Assembly: GCA_963082975.1 (NCBI GenBank)
Contig: OY720346.1
Location: forward strand, 50,915,759 to 50,979,758
Length of the DNA stretch: 64,000 nt
Direction of reading: 5' to 3'
DNA from: Labia minor
Lineage: Eukaryota; Arthropoda; Insecta; Dermaptera; Spongiphoridae
Shown one piece after another: positions 22,154 to 34,875 of the stretch; the stretch's first letter is position 1; the number at the start of each line of letters is the position of its first letter. Both the position numbers and the translations under genes were made by a program. The notes below the pieces were generated by a model that was not told where the DNA came from, made no database searches, and was given only the letters and a program-made list of their open reading frames with translations.

Positions 22154-23769
22154 GATTTATTTCAATTATAAATAAAATAACCTTTTTTAATGATAATATG
22201 ACTAGGTTCGGGATGTGAGGTGTATTCTATATCTCGAAATAGGCCTTTTGAAGTGGAAAATGCATTGGGGTCGATAATAGCCACATACACGACTAGATGA
22301 AGAGTGTCTACCTTATTTATAAGCGAACCGTCATGCAGGGAGGATTTGTTTTGTCTGCCACCTTGAAGCACAACACAAGCGAAATTTCATCATATTAATT
22401 TCAAAGACTCGAAATTTGTTTTCTTTTGTTTTCCTTTTGCAAGTATAATATATTATGCTCCGCAATATCCCTACCCCCTGTTATGGATATTACCCAATAG
22501 TTGATTTTTTTTATTTTTGTATGAATTTATGAATTTAGAATATTAGGTATCCTCCTTCCTTCTTTAATTTTGTAGTTTTTTTTAAATCGTTTCATATATC
22601 TTATTATTTTCATTATTATAAATTTTATTATTTTTATTTTATAAAATTTATAAAATTTCAAAATATTAAAATTCATAAATTATTTTTTTATTTCTTAGTA
22701 TATTTATAATTTTATTAAATATATTTCTTTCATTTCTTCTCTCATAAAAGCTACCAATTAAAATCTACATTTTTTTTATAATTCTTATTAAATAAATAAC
22801 ATTTCAATAGTTTCAAGTTTTGTAATTTGATTGACACATCCTAAATATTATAATTTATTATTGATTATGTTGAGTATTCCAATTCATGACGTCACATCAA
22901 CCAATCCCGTTTTAAAGTTTGTTATTGCGAATTTTAAGAGAAGACCGCTTAACAAATTGAGAAAAGCGAATTCCATCTTTCTTTTGGAATTCCATAAAAA
23001 ACATGAATTTCGTAAAAAAAACGTGGGTTGCAGTGGTGTCTGTCTTATAGAAAGAAATTATTCGCTTACTTTCCCTCCACTCTTTCCTGTATTGTGACTC
23101 AAATTTGATAAAAACGTAAAAATAAACTGACAAAGAAGCAATCCGCCCGCTTTTTGAAGGTAATACGATCGAAAATATATGAACTGGAAGTGGAAACATT
23201 TTAAATTATCTCTTGTCAAATTTTTTCTTACCTCTACACTTCCAGTATATTTCTCTCACCAGCCTTATAACTTAGAATTATATTCGAACCAAGGGCAGTT
23301 CATTGACAGACAACGTTCAAATATTCGAATAACAAATGACATGCGAACATTTGCCTAAAGAAGAAAGCCAGATACGAGAAATTATTGGAAAATGTCTCCA
23401 GGGACAAAGAAACGTCTGCAACCCACCAAACCATTTTCATTCACTTATTCACTTATTTATTTATTTATTTAGTTCTAACAATTGTTTGTTTTCCTACCCA
23501 TTTATTTAAAAAAAAACTACACAAGAAATACAATTTCTCTGGAAATTTATATATTTATTTCTCTTTTGAAGAACAAATATCATTAATCAAATATTCATTC
23601 ATCAATTATTATATAATGACGAAAAAATTTCCAAACACCAAAAAAGAAATTATATTAAAGATATGAAATTTAGGCAAAGCAGTTAGTTGTCTATTTATAT
23701 TATTTGATTAATTTTCAAGGTGCCATGCATTTCAAATGGGAAATACTTGCATTTAAAAACCGCTTAGGG
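22154..23769. other. spacer with two balanced-composition patches
   Basis: The minus strand at 22162-22371 is open for 69 codons and has a possible donor (AATAAG|GTAGAC) inside. 22860-23360 is less AT-rich, with open frames on both strands (88 and 95 codons). No domain is recognised in either; small exons of an unrecognised gene or regulatory DNA cannot be excluded. Confidence 0.3.
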
Positions 23770-23771
23770 TA

Positions 23772-24427
23772 CGAGTACAGGTCAAAAGTCAGTGACTTTT
23801 CGAATGAAACACAGGTTTTTGGATAAATCATTATTAATTATTTTATTTTTTTATTTTATGTATATATTGAGTTTAACCTGTAAATGTTCTTCTATTGCCT
23901 CAAATAAGGCAGATGTGGAATTAATGTATCTAATTGGAAGTTAAATAAAAAAATAAAAAAAAAAATAAAAAAAAAAAAATTTTATTTTTCAACGTAGTCT
24001 CCTTTGAGATCGATATACTTCGTTCAACGTTTCTCCAATATTTTTATCCCTTCCAAATAATAATATTTGTCGAAGACATCTTAGGTGCCAATTTACCCCG
24101 AGAAACCCGCTGTTTTGACTGCAGTGTGGTCCCTGGTGTGATGTGGTCACGTTTCATCCACGGTTACGAAACGGTTAAAAAACTCGGCTTCAGTGATGTT
24201 TTTTTTCGCAAAAAATAATGCTTAATCAGCACACGAAATTCACTTTTCCCCATTTTATTCTCAAATCACGAGATAGTCTGCTATTAATGGATGTCAAACA
24301 AAAACTAAAAGACCCAGCTAGTTCAAATTTCGACAGGAGTCAGCGGATTGTTGCTTGCAGACTGAAATGCAATTTCATTTAAGAGACGGGAAATTTAAAA
24401 ATTCACAGGCTTATTGACCAACTCTCA
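23772..24427 (-). mobile_element. mariner transposon, internally deleted (copy M1)
   Basis: A 656-bp element between TA dinucleotides (23770-23771 and 24428-24429). The terminal repeats share GGTCAA with spaced matches. It belongs to the same family as the copy at 36648: both 5' leaders carry CTGGGTCTTTTAGTTTTTGT. A full mariner is about 1.3 kb, so about half is missing. Confidence 0.85.
23982..24253 (-). pseudogene. mariner transposase remnant
   Basis: Starts at an ATG at 24253 and keeps an N-terminal piece (Gly-Lys-Ser-Glu-Phe-Arg), then jumps to the Val-Asp-Glu-Thr region that holds the first catalytic Asp, where the following Trp codon is a stop. It then jumps again to the C-terminal end (Tyr-Leu-Glu-Gly-Ile ... 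Gly-Asp-Tyr-Val-Glu-Lys, stop at 23982-23984). Two internal deletions remove the rest of the DD34D core. Not functional. Confidence 0.85.
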
Positions 24428-24429
24428 TA

Positions 24430-24908
24430 TTATAATTAATTTTGGTAATAATATATATAATATTTAGTTTTAAATCTTTAAATAATTGTAAGTATAGATT
24501 ATATTCAAAAGGTTGATGGTTCACCTCTTACCTAGTAATAAATATATATTAAAATGACAAAACTCTATAATCAAATAAAACATACAGACATACTGATTGG
24601 GGTGAATTAGTAAACAATCTATATATATACGGACTAAATAAATAAAAAAATAAAAAAATATCATATCCAATCAATCGTTTTTATTTTAAATCGAAATTAA
24701 TATTTTTTTATTACGCCAATTGATAGCGATAATCTCTTGAAATCAGAAATTGATTTCTAATTTAACCAACCATGAATCTCAAATAGTTTTCTAGATAACA
24801 GTACTTATTGACTTGCCCTCGTACGTAACCACAAACAATGTTTTATTGAAACCTAGCATATCTTCTTTGGATATAGACATTATTTCCCACCTGTATATAT
24901 ATATAATA
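24430..24908. other. AT-rich spacer
   Basis: No gene seen. TA run at the right edge. Confidence 0.5.
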
Positions 24909-24959
24909 TGTTGGTTTAGGTTTCCGTGAATGTTATTGTTATTATTACTATCAGATTTA
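24909..24959 (-). mobile_element. PLE 3'-terminal stub
   Basis: About 50 bases nearly identical to the extreme 3' end of the PLE at 16319 (GTTGGTTTAGGTTTCCGTGA and following), again beside a TA run. It is a severely 5'-truncated insertion, which shows that reverse transcription began at this end. Confidence 0.75.
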
Positions 24960-27175
24960 AATATAAGCATATACTTCCTTTCTTAGATATTATTTAAATA
25001 ATTATATAGTAAAGACGACTCGTTTCCCAATTGGCCTGTAGGTTACATGTGGTTAAATATGTGTCTTCTCTTGTTTTTCGATACCTAAGGGTTTTTTTTC
25101 GAAATCACAAGAAGTATTTTTATTTTCTTTTTTGATAACATATAACATACATTATATTTATTTTATATATATATTATAAAAACTAAACTAAAATTAAATA
25201 TATAAACCTTTATAAGAATATTTTTTAAATAAAGAAACATTGAAGGTTAAAGTTTTTGAACATGAATGGTTTTTACAACATTTATAAAATTTATTTATAA
25301 AATTATATATTATATTAAAATATTCGAGTGTCTAAGGTTAAATATATGATTTTCATATATTTATTTATTTCATTTCCATCTACATTTTATTAAAGCCATG
25401 TTTTAATTCCCTAACTATGAAATGTTAAAATTGAAGGAATTGAATAAGTATATATATTTATACATAATATTTAATTAAAATTTATATTAATTTTGTAATA
25501 TTTAAAATAAGAAGTATTGTGACAGAATATAAATTAATTAAAATCAGCTATTTAGTAAACATTGAATAGAATGCGAATAATTTGAATATAAAACATAAAA
25601 TAGAAAATTAAGATAATTACTCTTTCTAGGTAAGAACCTTTATGATACTTTGATGGTGACCTTGAATTTGATAATGCGTGCGCATTTGACATTAAAAACC
25701 AAATGACACGAAGAGTGTCACGACAATAGGCGAACAAATGAGTAGTCATAACTTAATATTAAAATATTATAATAAATTTGATTTTCTGATGCAAGAATTA
25801 CAGTCACTATTGTTTTCTTTTATTCTATCTAATGGACTTCTTTCTTTGGTTTTATGGAAAATAGAATGAATACCTCATTTTCTTTTGCTGAGAATAAACA
25901 GCCGTTTATATATGATAAATTATCTAACATAAAAATAAAATTTATTATATTAATATACTATTTAATATATATATATATATATTTAAAGCAACGTTGAAAT
26001 ATTCTATTTGACATTTTCATCGTCCTGTTCGTTCATAACGCATCAAAAAAGGTTTAATGTCTTTTTAAAGAATAAAGTTAACGAGGTTCATATATTACCA
26101 GTCTCATTTTTTTTATTATTATTTTTTATTATTATCCCCGGTTAAAAACGAAAAATTCCTTCCTACAATAAGAAAGTGTTATGAATAACATTAAATTAAT
26201 TAAAAGTCGTTGGATTTTTTTATTTTAGTAATTTATCTAACTTATCCGATGCCATATATTTATTATTTTAATTTTTTAATTTTTTTTTTCGTAATATTTA
26301 ATGAGAAACATATTTCTTGTAAAATTTTAACAAAATAATTAAAATTTTTTTAAAATTTAGATGAAAAGGAAAAAATGATAATAAATAAAAAATTCTAAGT
26401 ATAAGATGAATAATATAAAAGTTAATTTTTTCTCTTATTAAAGCAATGCTAATCTTTTTATCGAAATATGAATCAAATTAAGAAAATCGTGATTTTCAGT
26501 ACCCATTAAATGAATCATATCGCAAATCGCATTCATTCTATAATTCTACATTCATGTATTAATAATAAATTAAATATCCTTTATTAAACATTCTTGTTTT
26601 ATTTATATTGGAAATCTATAATATATTTAAGGTGGCTAGACGTACTGATTTTGGGTGGACAGCCATGTTTATGAGAGGACTGTACCAAATTTTTTTAAAA
26701 TTCATAAATAAATAAAAATTCATCAAATGAATGCAGAGTAAACTAAATTAAGAAAAGTAGTGATGATTTTTAAAAATAGATCGTGAAAGAAAATCATAAT
26801 TTTTTTTTAAATAAAAAATTTAATTGATATTAAAGTTAAAATTATTGTTTTTTTTTATAACAAATATTTTGATATGTAGTTATCAATTATTAATAATAAA
26901 TAAATTTTTGAATATTTATAGATAAGAATATGAATAAATATAATAAAATATTTTAAATTTTATTTTTTTAATTATTAGACTTGTTTCATAACTAAATTAC
27001 ATAATCAATAACAAATGGAAGGAAATGCAAATTATAATTTAACTATATAAAAAATTATAATTTAGTATAATGTAAATAATGTGGTCACTTTTGTATATCA
27101 TGGTATATTAAGGTTTGCTTAGTTAAAAATTTAGTTCGTATCTATTTATAGATCATAACTAAAAATTTTTTTTAA
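24960..27175. other. AT-rich spacer, no gene seen
   Basis: TA run near 25964-25980. The minus open frame at 25552-25749 has no feature. Confidence 0.5.
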
Positions 27176-27310
27176 CATGGCCAGCTCTAGAGGGCGGCAA
27201 ACAGGGCATTTGTCCGGGGCGGCATATTCGGCCTTTTGGTTATGAATGTAATAAATTTTACGAATATAGGAGCGGCAATTTAATTCTATTGCCCAGATGC
27301 CGTAAATGCC
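27176..27310 (+). mobile_element. GC-rich DNA-transposon end (GGGCGGCAAA type)
   Basis: Begins GGCCAGCTCTAGAGGGCGGC and continues with CAGGGCATTTG and CCGGGGCGGCA, a pattern common at the ends of hAT-like elements in invertebrates. A second match to the AGAGGGCGGCAAA core lies at 28709. The other end of this copy was not found. Confidence 0.4.
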
Positions 27311-28705
27311 AAAGCTTTTGGTGGATTATCCGTTGTTCCATGTACAACTGCAAATTCTCTATCAATAAAGCCTTTAAGATTATTAAAATTCTGAGTAAAT
27401 ACTATCATTCTGGACACATAAATTTGCAGAATTATTTCTATAATTAAATCATTTTTTTAAAGTAGTCTATTTATAGTGCAAATATACTTAAATTAAAATA
27501 TAAAAAAAAACTTTTTAAAAACACGCTTTTATTTAACAGTACTAAAAAGAAAAAAATAATATATCTACACACACCATGATTTCCTTACAATTAATGATAT
27601 CTAAAAAATGAAAGGGTGGGCGCCAAACATGCAGGGAAAGGAAAAGAATACGAAGGACATTTCATTGTACATATTTACACAAACCTTTCTGTTTTTTTTT
27701 TCCTTTTCCACTATACTTGATAACAACGTCTATTGAAGTAGAATTTACGTTTTTTCCTGCATCATTTGGATAAATTATTATTAAATAATTATTTCGCCAG
27801 GTCCCTTCCAAAAGGAATAATCGATAACATAGATAAATAATTGAAAGAATGAAACAATTGTGTTTGAAATGCGTGGTCAACTAAAATGGCCGACATCCCA
27901 TTTAACTGTTAAAATTAATTAATTAATATTTAATTAAGGAAGCATCGTAAAATGATATAATGCTATTAAAAATGAATCTACGTTTATTGACCTTTGTTTT
28001 ATCTATTGTTATATGAAAATGTCTTTTTTAAATGAAAAAATTTACCAAATTAAAAATTAAGTGAATTTTTCTTTTCATTAAAATAAAAAAACAATTTTAT
28101 TTAAAATCTGGCGAAAAAATTCTATTGAATCATTTTCTTTCATTAATATTTTATATTACCTTGTCATAAATTTATATAAATTGATTAAAATTGAATAAAT
28201 GTTTTTATATAAATTTGCAAAGAATATTTAATATATTTAGGAGACTTATTAGAGTGGAAATATATTTTTTTTTTAATGAATCTGATAGGTATTCTCCTTC
28301 ATTCAAATAAGGTTGATTTTTTGAAGGATCAAGGAATGGGGTAATAGTAAGGGAATGGATTGAATGACATGATTCCTCCAGGTAGATGAGAGAGGTAGAA
28401 GAAATCATGAGCTTGAGGGCAGAGACGCTACTCCCTGAAGTAGAAATCTTTTCTATTGGTATTTTAGAAAAGAATCTACCCATTACCCATCAATCTATCT
28501 TTTTAATATGCATTTTTTAAAATTAATTTTAACTTTTATTATATTTTTCATTTTGTAATTTTTTTTTTAAATTACCATATACACACATATATACTTATAT
28601 TTATTTATATTATTATATTTTTTGCTTGATATATTTATTTTTATAATGATAAACAATATCCCACAAATAATGTTTTAAATATAATATTTTACTTTATATA
28701 TATAG
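27311..28705. other. AT-rich spacer
   Basis: Open frames on the minus strand at 27662-27880 and 28205-28483 have no recognisable domain. R6 copy 1 lies at 27761-27810. Confidence 0.4.
27761..27810. repeat. R6 short repeat, copy 1
   Basis: About 50 bases (ATCATTTGGATAAATTATTA ... TTTCGCC-GGTCCCTTCCAA) recur at 30024-30074 in the same orientation with three or four differences. Confidence 0.7.
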
Positions 28706-28745
28706 ATATTAGAGGGCGGCAAACCCTTTGGCGGCCAATCTTTTT
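28706..28745 (+). mobile_element. GGGCGGCAAA-type transposon end fragment
   Basis: TAGAGGGCGGCAAA is followed by CCCTTTGGCGGCC. It shares its first 13-14 bases with the element end at 27190 in the same orientation. Confidence 0.35.
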
Positions 28746-29180
28746 TGCAAATTTAAAATTTATAAATTTTATTTTTAATAAAAACATTAATTATGTATAA
28801 TACTTAATTATGTAATAACTTTTATGTAATTTCAATATTATAAAACATGATAATTAATTATATGACTTTCAGAAAAGCAAAGAGAACTTTCAGGTGTTGA
28901 CATTTTTTAATAAAACTACCATCCCTAATTTTTTATAATTCAGCTGAGCATGAAATGGTTTCTTGGTTTAACTGTCTTAGAGTTAACAAGTGGAGCCTCT
29001 CATATGGAAGTACATTATATAGCATTAGTCAAGACAAGTTGCTTCGCTATTATTTTTGGAATTAATTTTATTTAAAATTAATTTCTATATAAGAGTAAAT
29101 CTTACTTTAGATTAACTATACAAGGGTCTTAACTATTTGGTAATATTATTTTTTTTCGTTTCAATCCATTAAACAAAAAT
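28746..29180. other. AT-rich spacer
   Basis: Nothing recognised. Confidence 0.5.
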
Positions 29181-29722
29181 CCGATTTTTATACGCTTTTT
29201 ATTAACTTGACTTTTCTGACTGTCTGTAATGTTAATAATTTGTAATTTTAGTTGTAACTCCTAGTTCAGCGGTCGCCAAACTTTTTGACCTCACGGACCA
29301 GTTAATTCATAAATTAAATCCCGCGGACCACTAATAGGATTTTTGAATTTACGAAATCTTATTCAACATGAAAACATTGAATTTTTATAACTTATCACGT
29401 ATTGTTATGAATTGAATCATGTTTTAATGCATCTTAAAACATAACTTAACATGATGAGTAAGTATATTCCACATTTTTCTGCGGACCAGCGAAATTTTCT
29501 CGCGCACCACCACTTTGGCAACCGCTGTTCTAGTTGATCGATTTCGCTCAAATTTGAAACAAATATTGAAAGTCGATGACACTTCAATAATCAAAAAGAA
29601 AAATTTCGATATATTCAAAAATACGGATTGTTAAAATCTGGGAATTTAATTGACATCTCTTTCTTTTCTTTATTTTGGGTTTTAGTTGAGAGAATTCGGA
29701 TTTTTAAAATTTGTGAATTTAA
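29181..29722 (+). repeat. R5 repeat copy a, interrupted by a hAT MITE
   Basis: Aligns with 44381-44576 (opposite strand) on both sides of the MITE: left words TTTTTATTAACTT and CTGTCTGTAAT, right words GATTTCGCTCAAATTTGAAA and ATTGAAAGTCGATGAC. The 44-kb copy is uninterrupted, so the MITE inserted later. Class unknown; no coding capacity. Confidence 0.7.
29267..29527 (+). mobile_element. hAT-like MITE with 8-bp target duplication
   Basis: A 261-bp element with ends CAGCGGTCGCCAAA and TTTGGCAACCGCTG (inverted). The flanks TCCTAGTT (29259-29266) and TTCTAGTT (29528-29535) form an 8-bp target duplication with one mismatch, diagnostic of hAT. Subterminal GCGGACCA/GCGCACCA words are also inverted. 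It is nested in R5 and non-coding. Confidence 0.85.
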
Positions 29723-29743
29723 ATAATTAATATTAATACAATG

Positions 29744-29853
29744 TTTTTTGTTGGGCATATGTAAAAGATAATATTCAATGTTTTATTAATATTTTATTTT
29801 CTATTTATTTTCTTTTAGGTTATTTTTGATTAAAAAGCGTATATATTAAAAAT
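29744..29853 (+). mobile_element. R4 palindromic MITE, half copy
   Basis: Matches the right arm of the R4 element at 43594-43862 (TTTTTTGTTGGGCATATGTA ... AAAAAGCGTATATATTAAAA) but lacks the left arm. Confidence 0.65.
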
Positions 29854-31470
29854 TTTTTTTTATTAATTTATTATTATTATAAGTTTCCAATAATTAAATT
29901 TTTCACGGGATTTTATTTTTTCCACCAGAAATTTTTATTTGCTTAAATTGCTTTATTAAAATAATTTATTACTTTTGGTTATATAAAATCAAACCCGAAT
30001 GTTTAAACCCTTTTTTATTCTTTAATCATTTGGATAAATTATTATTATATAATTGTTTCGCCGGGTCCCTTCCAATTTTCCCTGATGATAACTTTATCTA
30101 ATCATCATTTTCCATATTTATATAAAATATTGCTGGTAACATATGGTCAAAATTTATTCACATTAATCTAATTCAGTATAATATTTTCATTTAACTACTT
30201 TTTCTATTTCCATCAACCTTCATATTGTTTCCAATATTTTGTGGATCCCGCGCGCTAGCCTATATTCAATAATACATTTAAAAATAAATAAATAGACTAA
30301 AAATGAAATTAAACATCAAATTATTTGTGAATAAACAATTGGTGGTAATTCATGCGAATGCCAACGGTTGATGCAATTTGTAAATGAACTCCAAAGATGG
30401 ATGATGAACCCAATAAGCGAGATCTCTTCATGCATTAACCTCTGATTTGTTCATTCCTATTAATTTATTATAACAAAATTGACGAATCAAATATGCTCTT
30501 TAAACAAACCAATCGTTAAAAATGTAGAATATGAATGATGATATTATATTGTAAAAAATCCAGGATGATTAAAAAGAATTTGGTTGGATTTTTTCGATGT
30601 AATTTTATATATCGTATCTATCTAAACATTATTATATTCATAGATATCTAGCAATAAATATGGATTTAATTAATATATTTTTTTCCATTCCCATTGCATA
30701 AATAAATTATAAAATATTTTCTTTTTTTATTATTAATCGGTGTTTTGGAATGTCATTTCGTTTTTTTTATCAGAGAATTTAATGATATTTTTTCAAAGGT
30801 AAATTCCAACCTAAGCACTTTTGACAGTTGATATATCAAGGATGAAAATGAAAAAAATATTTGCTTAATTCCACACAATAATTTTTGTATGTTGCCTTAT
30901 CAAATATGGAAAGAACCATTTTTGGCACATTTTACTTTTTTATTATCGGAAAGATAAAATTGCTTCTCAAGCAAGGAAAAAAAATGATCCAATCTTTATG
31001 GATAAAATGGATTCACAAAATCCTAGTGTCAAACCTGATTTGAAAAGAATTTTGTTGGGAAAATTTTGAACCATATTTTGGCAGCCCAATTAAATCAATT
31101 GCTATAGTCATTGATTGATGCAATCTGATGAGTTACTCGGAGGATCGTTGAAAGATTAAATTTATCGTATTCTATTGTTGATAATTGCCCATGATTAGGG
31201 TTCAAAATAATAATAATTTACTCTTAAAAAAATCCAAACGATGCTAATTTTAAATAATTTTTTTTTATCTAAAATTGAAATTTTTAGTTTTCATTTAAAA
31301 TATAATTAAATATTTAATTTTTAAATTATATAATAAAAATAATTAAAGTATGTATAGCAAATTTCTATCAAGAATAAGGTTGAGAGAATCAGTTCTACTG
31401 ATAATAGAATACGTTTACCCCGCTTAATTTCAAGTGAAGTCCATTAAAATAAATAAAATGAAATATAATA
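29854..31470. other. AT-rich spacer
   Basis: R6 copy 2 lies at 30024-30074; otherwise nothing is recognised. Confidence 0.5.
30024..30074. repeat. R6 short repeat, copy 2
   Basis: Partner of 27761-27810, same orientation. The two copies diverge sharply outside the shared 50 bases. Confidence 0.7.
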
Positions 31471-31863
31471 GGTAATTGTTCAGGAGACAGGTCACCTCTT
31501 GGATTTTGATGAAACTTCTCCAGTGGATTCCTTGTTTAATTCTAAGAAACTTTTCCCTTATGCAATATATGGGGTCTTTTATAGTTCTCGAGATAAAAAG
31601 GATTTAAGTTTGAATATTGACATTACATATACATCCATTGGACACATATATTTATGTTTTATTGATTTGGCCAGCAGATGGCTTCACCTTCACTGCTATG
31701 TATCCAATGGATGTACAATATATGTAATGTCAATATTTATATCCATTTTGAGATAGAAGAGACCCGCCATATATTGTCCATGGAAAACGTCTCTTAGAAT
31801 TAAACAAGGAATCCACTGGCGAAGTTTCATCAAAATAGGTAGTCCGTCTCCTGAGCAATTATC
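31471..31863. mobile_element. long-inverted-repeat (foldback) MITE
   Basis: Two arms of about 165 bases (31471-31642 and 31703-31863) are reverse complements with scattered changes and small gaps, separated by about 60 bases. Outer ends read TAATTGTTCAGGAGAC and, inverted, TAATTGCTCAGGAGAC. The 85-codon open frame through it is an accident of the left arm. The superfamily is undetermined because no clear target duplication remains. Confidence 0.8.
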
Positions 31864-33124
31864 AATTTTAAAAAAATATTTATTAAATATATTTTTTTAA
31901 TTAATGGAATGTTTTCGATTTAAATATCAGTTGATTTTCTTGTTTTTCTGGTGTACCTCTTTTTCATTTTATATATAATTTTTTTTATTTAGTTTTCTTT
32001 TATTCTTATGATTTTACTACCAAAAATTTTTAAAAAAATAATCAGAGAAAAAAAGATTTGAATTACATCCATTTTCCACTTCTACTTTCATTTACTTTAC
32101 TGTATTGAACTATCATTAACAATAAAATTAGAGAAGATAAATCAATACCCTTTATGAATAACATGAGATAGATAAGTAGTCTTTTTCACTCTTATATCTC
32201 CCCTCTCCCCATCCCTTATTCTTCTATTATATCTCTTAATTTGCAATTAATTCTATTCTTTTCATAGAATTCATCCAACAAAAGAAAAGTCAATTTAGTT
32301 AGCATTTTCTACGTCAAAATGACACAGATTAATATTTTGATTCTTTTTGTTCATTCATCCCCTCTTTTTTTTCTTTTTTCAAAGGTTATCTAAATAAAGT
32401 TTGTGATATTTAATTCCACTCTTTCTCTCTCTCTTTCTCTCTCTATAAAATAGACAGGCAAAGTTTTAAAACATGAAATAAATCATTTTTGACATTGTAC
32501 ATTAAATCTAATAATGTATAATATATAATAAACATACAAAATTATTATTTATATTATTATTATTATTAAAATTTCTTTTAAATATTATTATTAATATATA
32601 TTGCAGTGAAACTAATGAAAGATAAATTTTCAATATCAAATTAACTTTCGTGGTTACGCATGTAATTTTAATAAACCTATAAATTTTAATAAGTCCAATC
32701 ATGAATATGAACCCATGAATGATAGAGGATGCGAATGGGGAGGGGAGGGGGGTAAGGGGAGAACAGAAAGAAAGGCAGTGTGAAATAAAAATAAAAAAAA
32801 TAAATAAAATAAAATAAAATAAAATAAAATAAAAATATATGAATTCAATAAAGTAAAATTTTTTTGAAATATTATTATGTCATGTTTTTTCTTGAATTTC
32901 TTTTAGAATAATTGACAGTACGATGGATGGAGTTTTGCATATTTTCTTTTTCTTTTATTATTAGAAGAAAAAAAGGAGGAAATTGATTTTAAAATTAGAT
33001 ATTTATAAAATTTATGATCGCGAAGTTGCTATATTATTTTATTCTTTTTTTAAATGAGTTGTTGATTTCCTATAGAAAGTCAATTGATTGATTATAGATG
33101 AAAAATTAAAAACAACTAATAATA
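31864..33124. other. AT-rich spacer
   Basis: A CT-rich run near 32420-32443 and an AAAAT pentamer run near 32805-32834. No gene. Confidence 0.5.
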
Positions 33125-33560
33125 AGTACCGCTCGGTCATTAAAAAAATTATTCCTTATTATCTGGTTTGACTGGTAATATTAAAACCTGCTTCATAGAA
33201 CTGCCGTTCAAATAATTTAAAAGAAAATAAATAAATAAAAAAATCATAAAACATATAGCCCTTAAACTTAAGTATTAATGCACTGAAAGAGAGAAAAATA
33301 TCGCCTGTAGATAAAACATAATATATATTTTGCAATTTGATTTTATTTATATTTATAATATTTTGATTTTAGGAAGCGTTGTCTGACATAGTAGCTGACG
33401 TCATTTATATTTCCTATTTTAAATTAAGAAAAAACAATTAAGATGATTTTTCCCGAGGCTGAAACCATTACAGATCGATTTTTCTTTATAAAAATTAACT
33501 GGTGTGAATTTCAAAAAAACCTTCCAGCGGTTTAATATTTCAAAATTACTAATATGTATA
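33125..33560 (-). mobile_element. R2 copy
   Basis: A nearly complete copy in reverse orientation. The 3' end is shortened to AGTACCGCTCGGTCATT. Internal landmarks CTTTCAGTGCATTAATAC, AAGGGCTATATG and the TGACGTCA site are present. It closely matches the copy at 45853. Confidence 0.65.
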
Positions 33561-34875
33561 TAGTTATTTATCTATTTAAAGAGTCACACAGGTAGAGATG
33601 ACTGGACCATAGTTTTCACCATTCTATTAATACTAAGAATTTAAATTTAATATTTTCTTCTTCCAAGGCCTACTCCAACTTTTCATTTTTTTCGTTTATT
33701 TACATAAATTTTTACTTAGAATAGAAACGATATAATATTTTATATAAAATAAAATAAACTTATAAATAATGTAGAATTCATGTTTGTTTTAAAACTTGTA
33801 TCAAATCAAATACGGTTAATAAATTGCTTTGACGTCAAACAAAAAAAAAAAATAAAAAAATTAAAAAAATTTTATCAGAAATGATTAATTAAACTTTCCA
33901 TCTCGATATTAATGGTATTACCGTATATTTATTTCACTTATTATTTGCCTAAGTATATATAGTTAATTAAAATTATCTAAATAGACAGGTAATTAGATTA
34001 GAAAAGAAAAAGTAATGAATAAAAAAAAAAAAATTTTCTTTTAGAATATATTTCGTTAAATCCTGAGATTGGAAAGGGAAGGGTGCAAAGAGATTTGGGT
34101 TGTTGAAGGAGAAACATGTTAAGTCGTGATATATGGATAACTTTTGGTGGAGGGATGGAATTGAGGGAAGTGAAGGAGTGATAATGGCTGGAGAAACGTG
34201 ATGCATCATAAAAGTTAAATAAATTCCATTGCTATTTTATGAAGTTGATACGAAATAAACATAAAAAATGGCAAACGGCAAAAATTCAACCCCTCCTCCT
34301 TCTCCCCTCCCCCCATTTTCCCATACTTCCTTGAATGTTAATGTTTTATAGTCACACCATTTAGTTTTGCAAGTTTATATTCACGCTTTTATAGTGGCAA
34401 AGAAAGCAGTTCATTTAAGTAATGTTGTTATAGCGAGAGATAATGATCCGTTATCAGCCCAACGACACCCTACATGCAATCCATTTACACAAATATTAAA
34501 TAAATAATCCATCAATTACGGAATACAACCGTTCAATTAAAATAATATAACAATGAATATTGTGGATTAAATTAAATAATGGTTGCTTTTATTCAATGGA
34601 ATAGAAGTTTAGATAAATAAACCAATGGCAACATTGGTTGCATAACAAACAAATGAAATACAACTGAAGTAATGGATACAATGTAAGTAATATTTGGTAT
34701 TTATTTAGTTTATAGAAAGAAACTCTTCTGATTTTATCAAGAAATCTTACTTTTTTATTTATTTATCAATTGAAGTTTAAATAAACATCTGAGTCCATTT
34801 TTGGAAGAGAATCATTCTTTTTTGTTTTTCCATCATTTTATTTATTTATATATTTATTTTAAAGTAAAAAAAATC
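33561..34875. other. AT-rich spacer
   Basis: The open frame at 33973-34209 (minus) has no recognisable feature. Confidence 0.5.

Noticed and set aside
31499..31756. 85-codon frame
   Set aside because: Lies in the left arm and centre of a foldback element.
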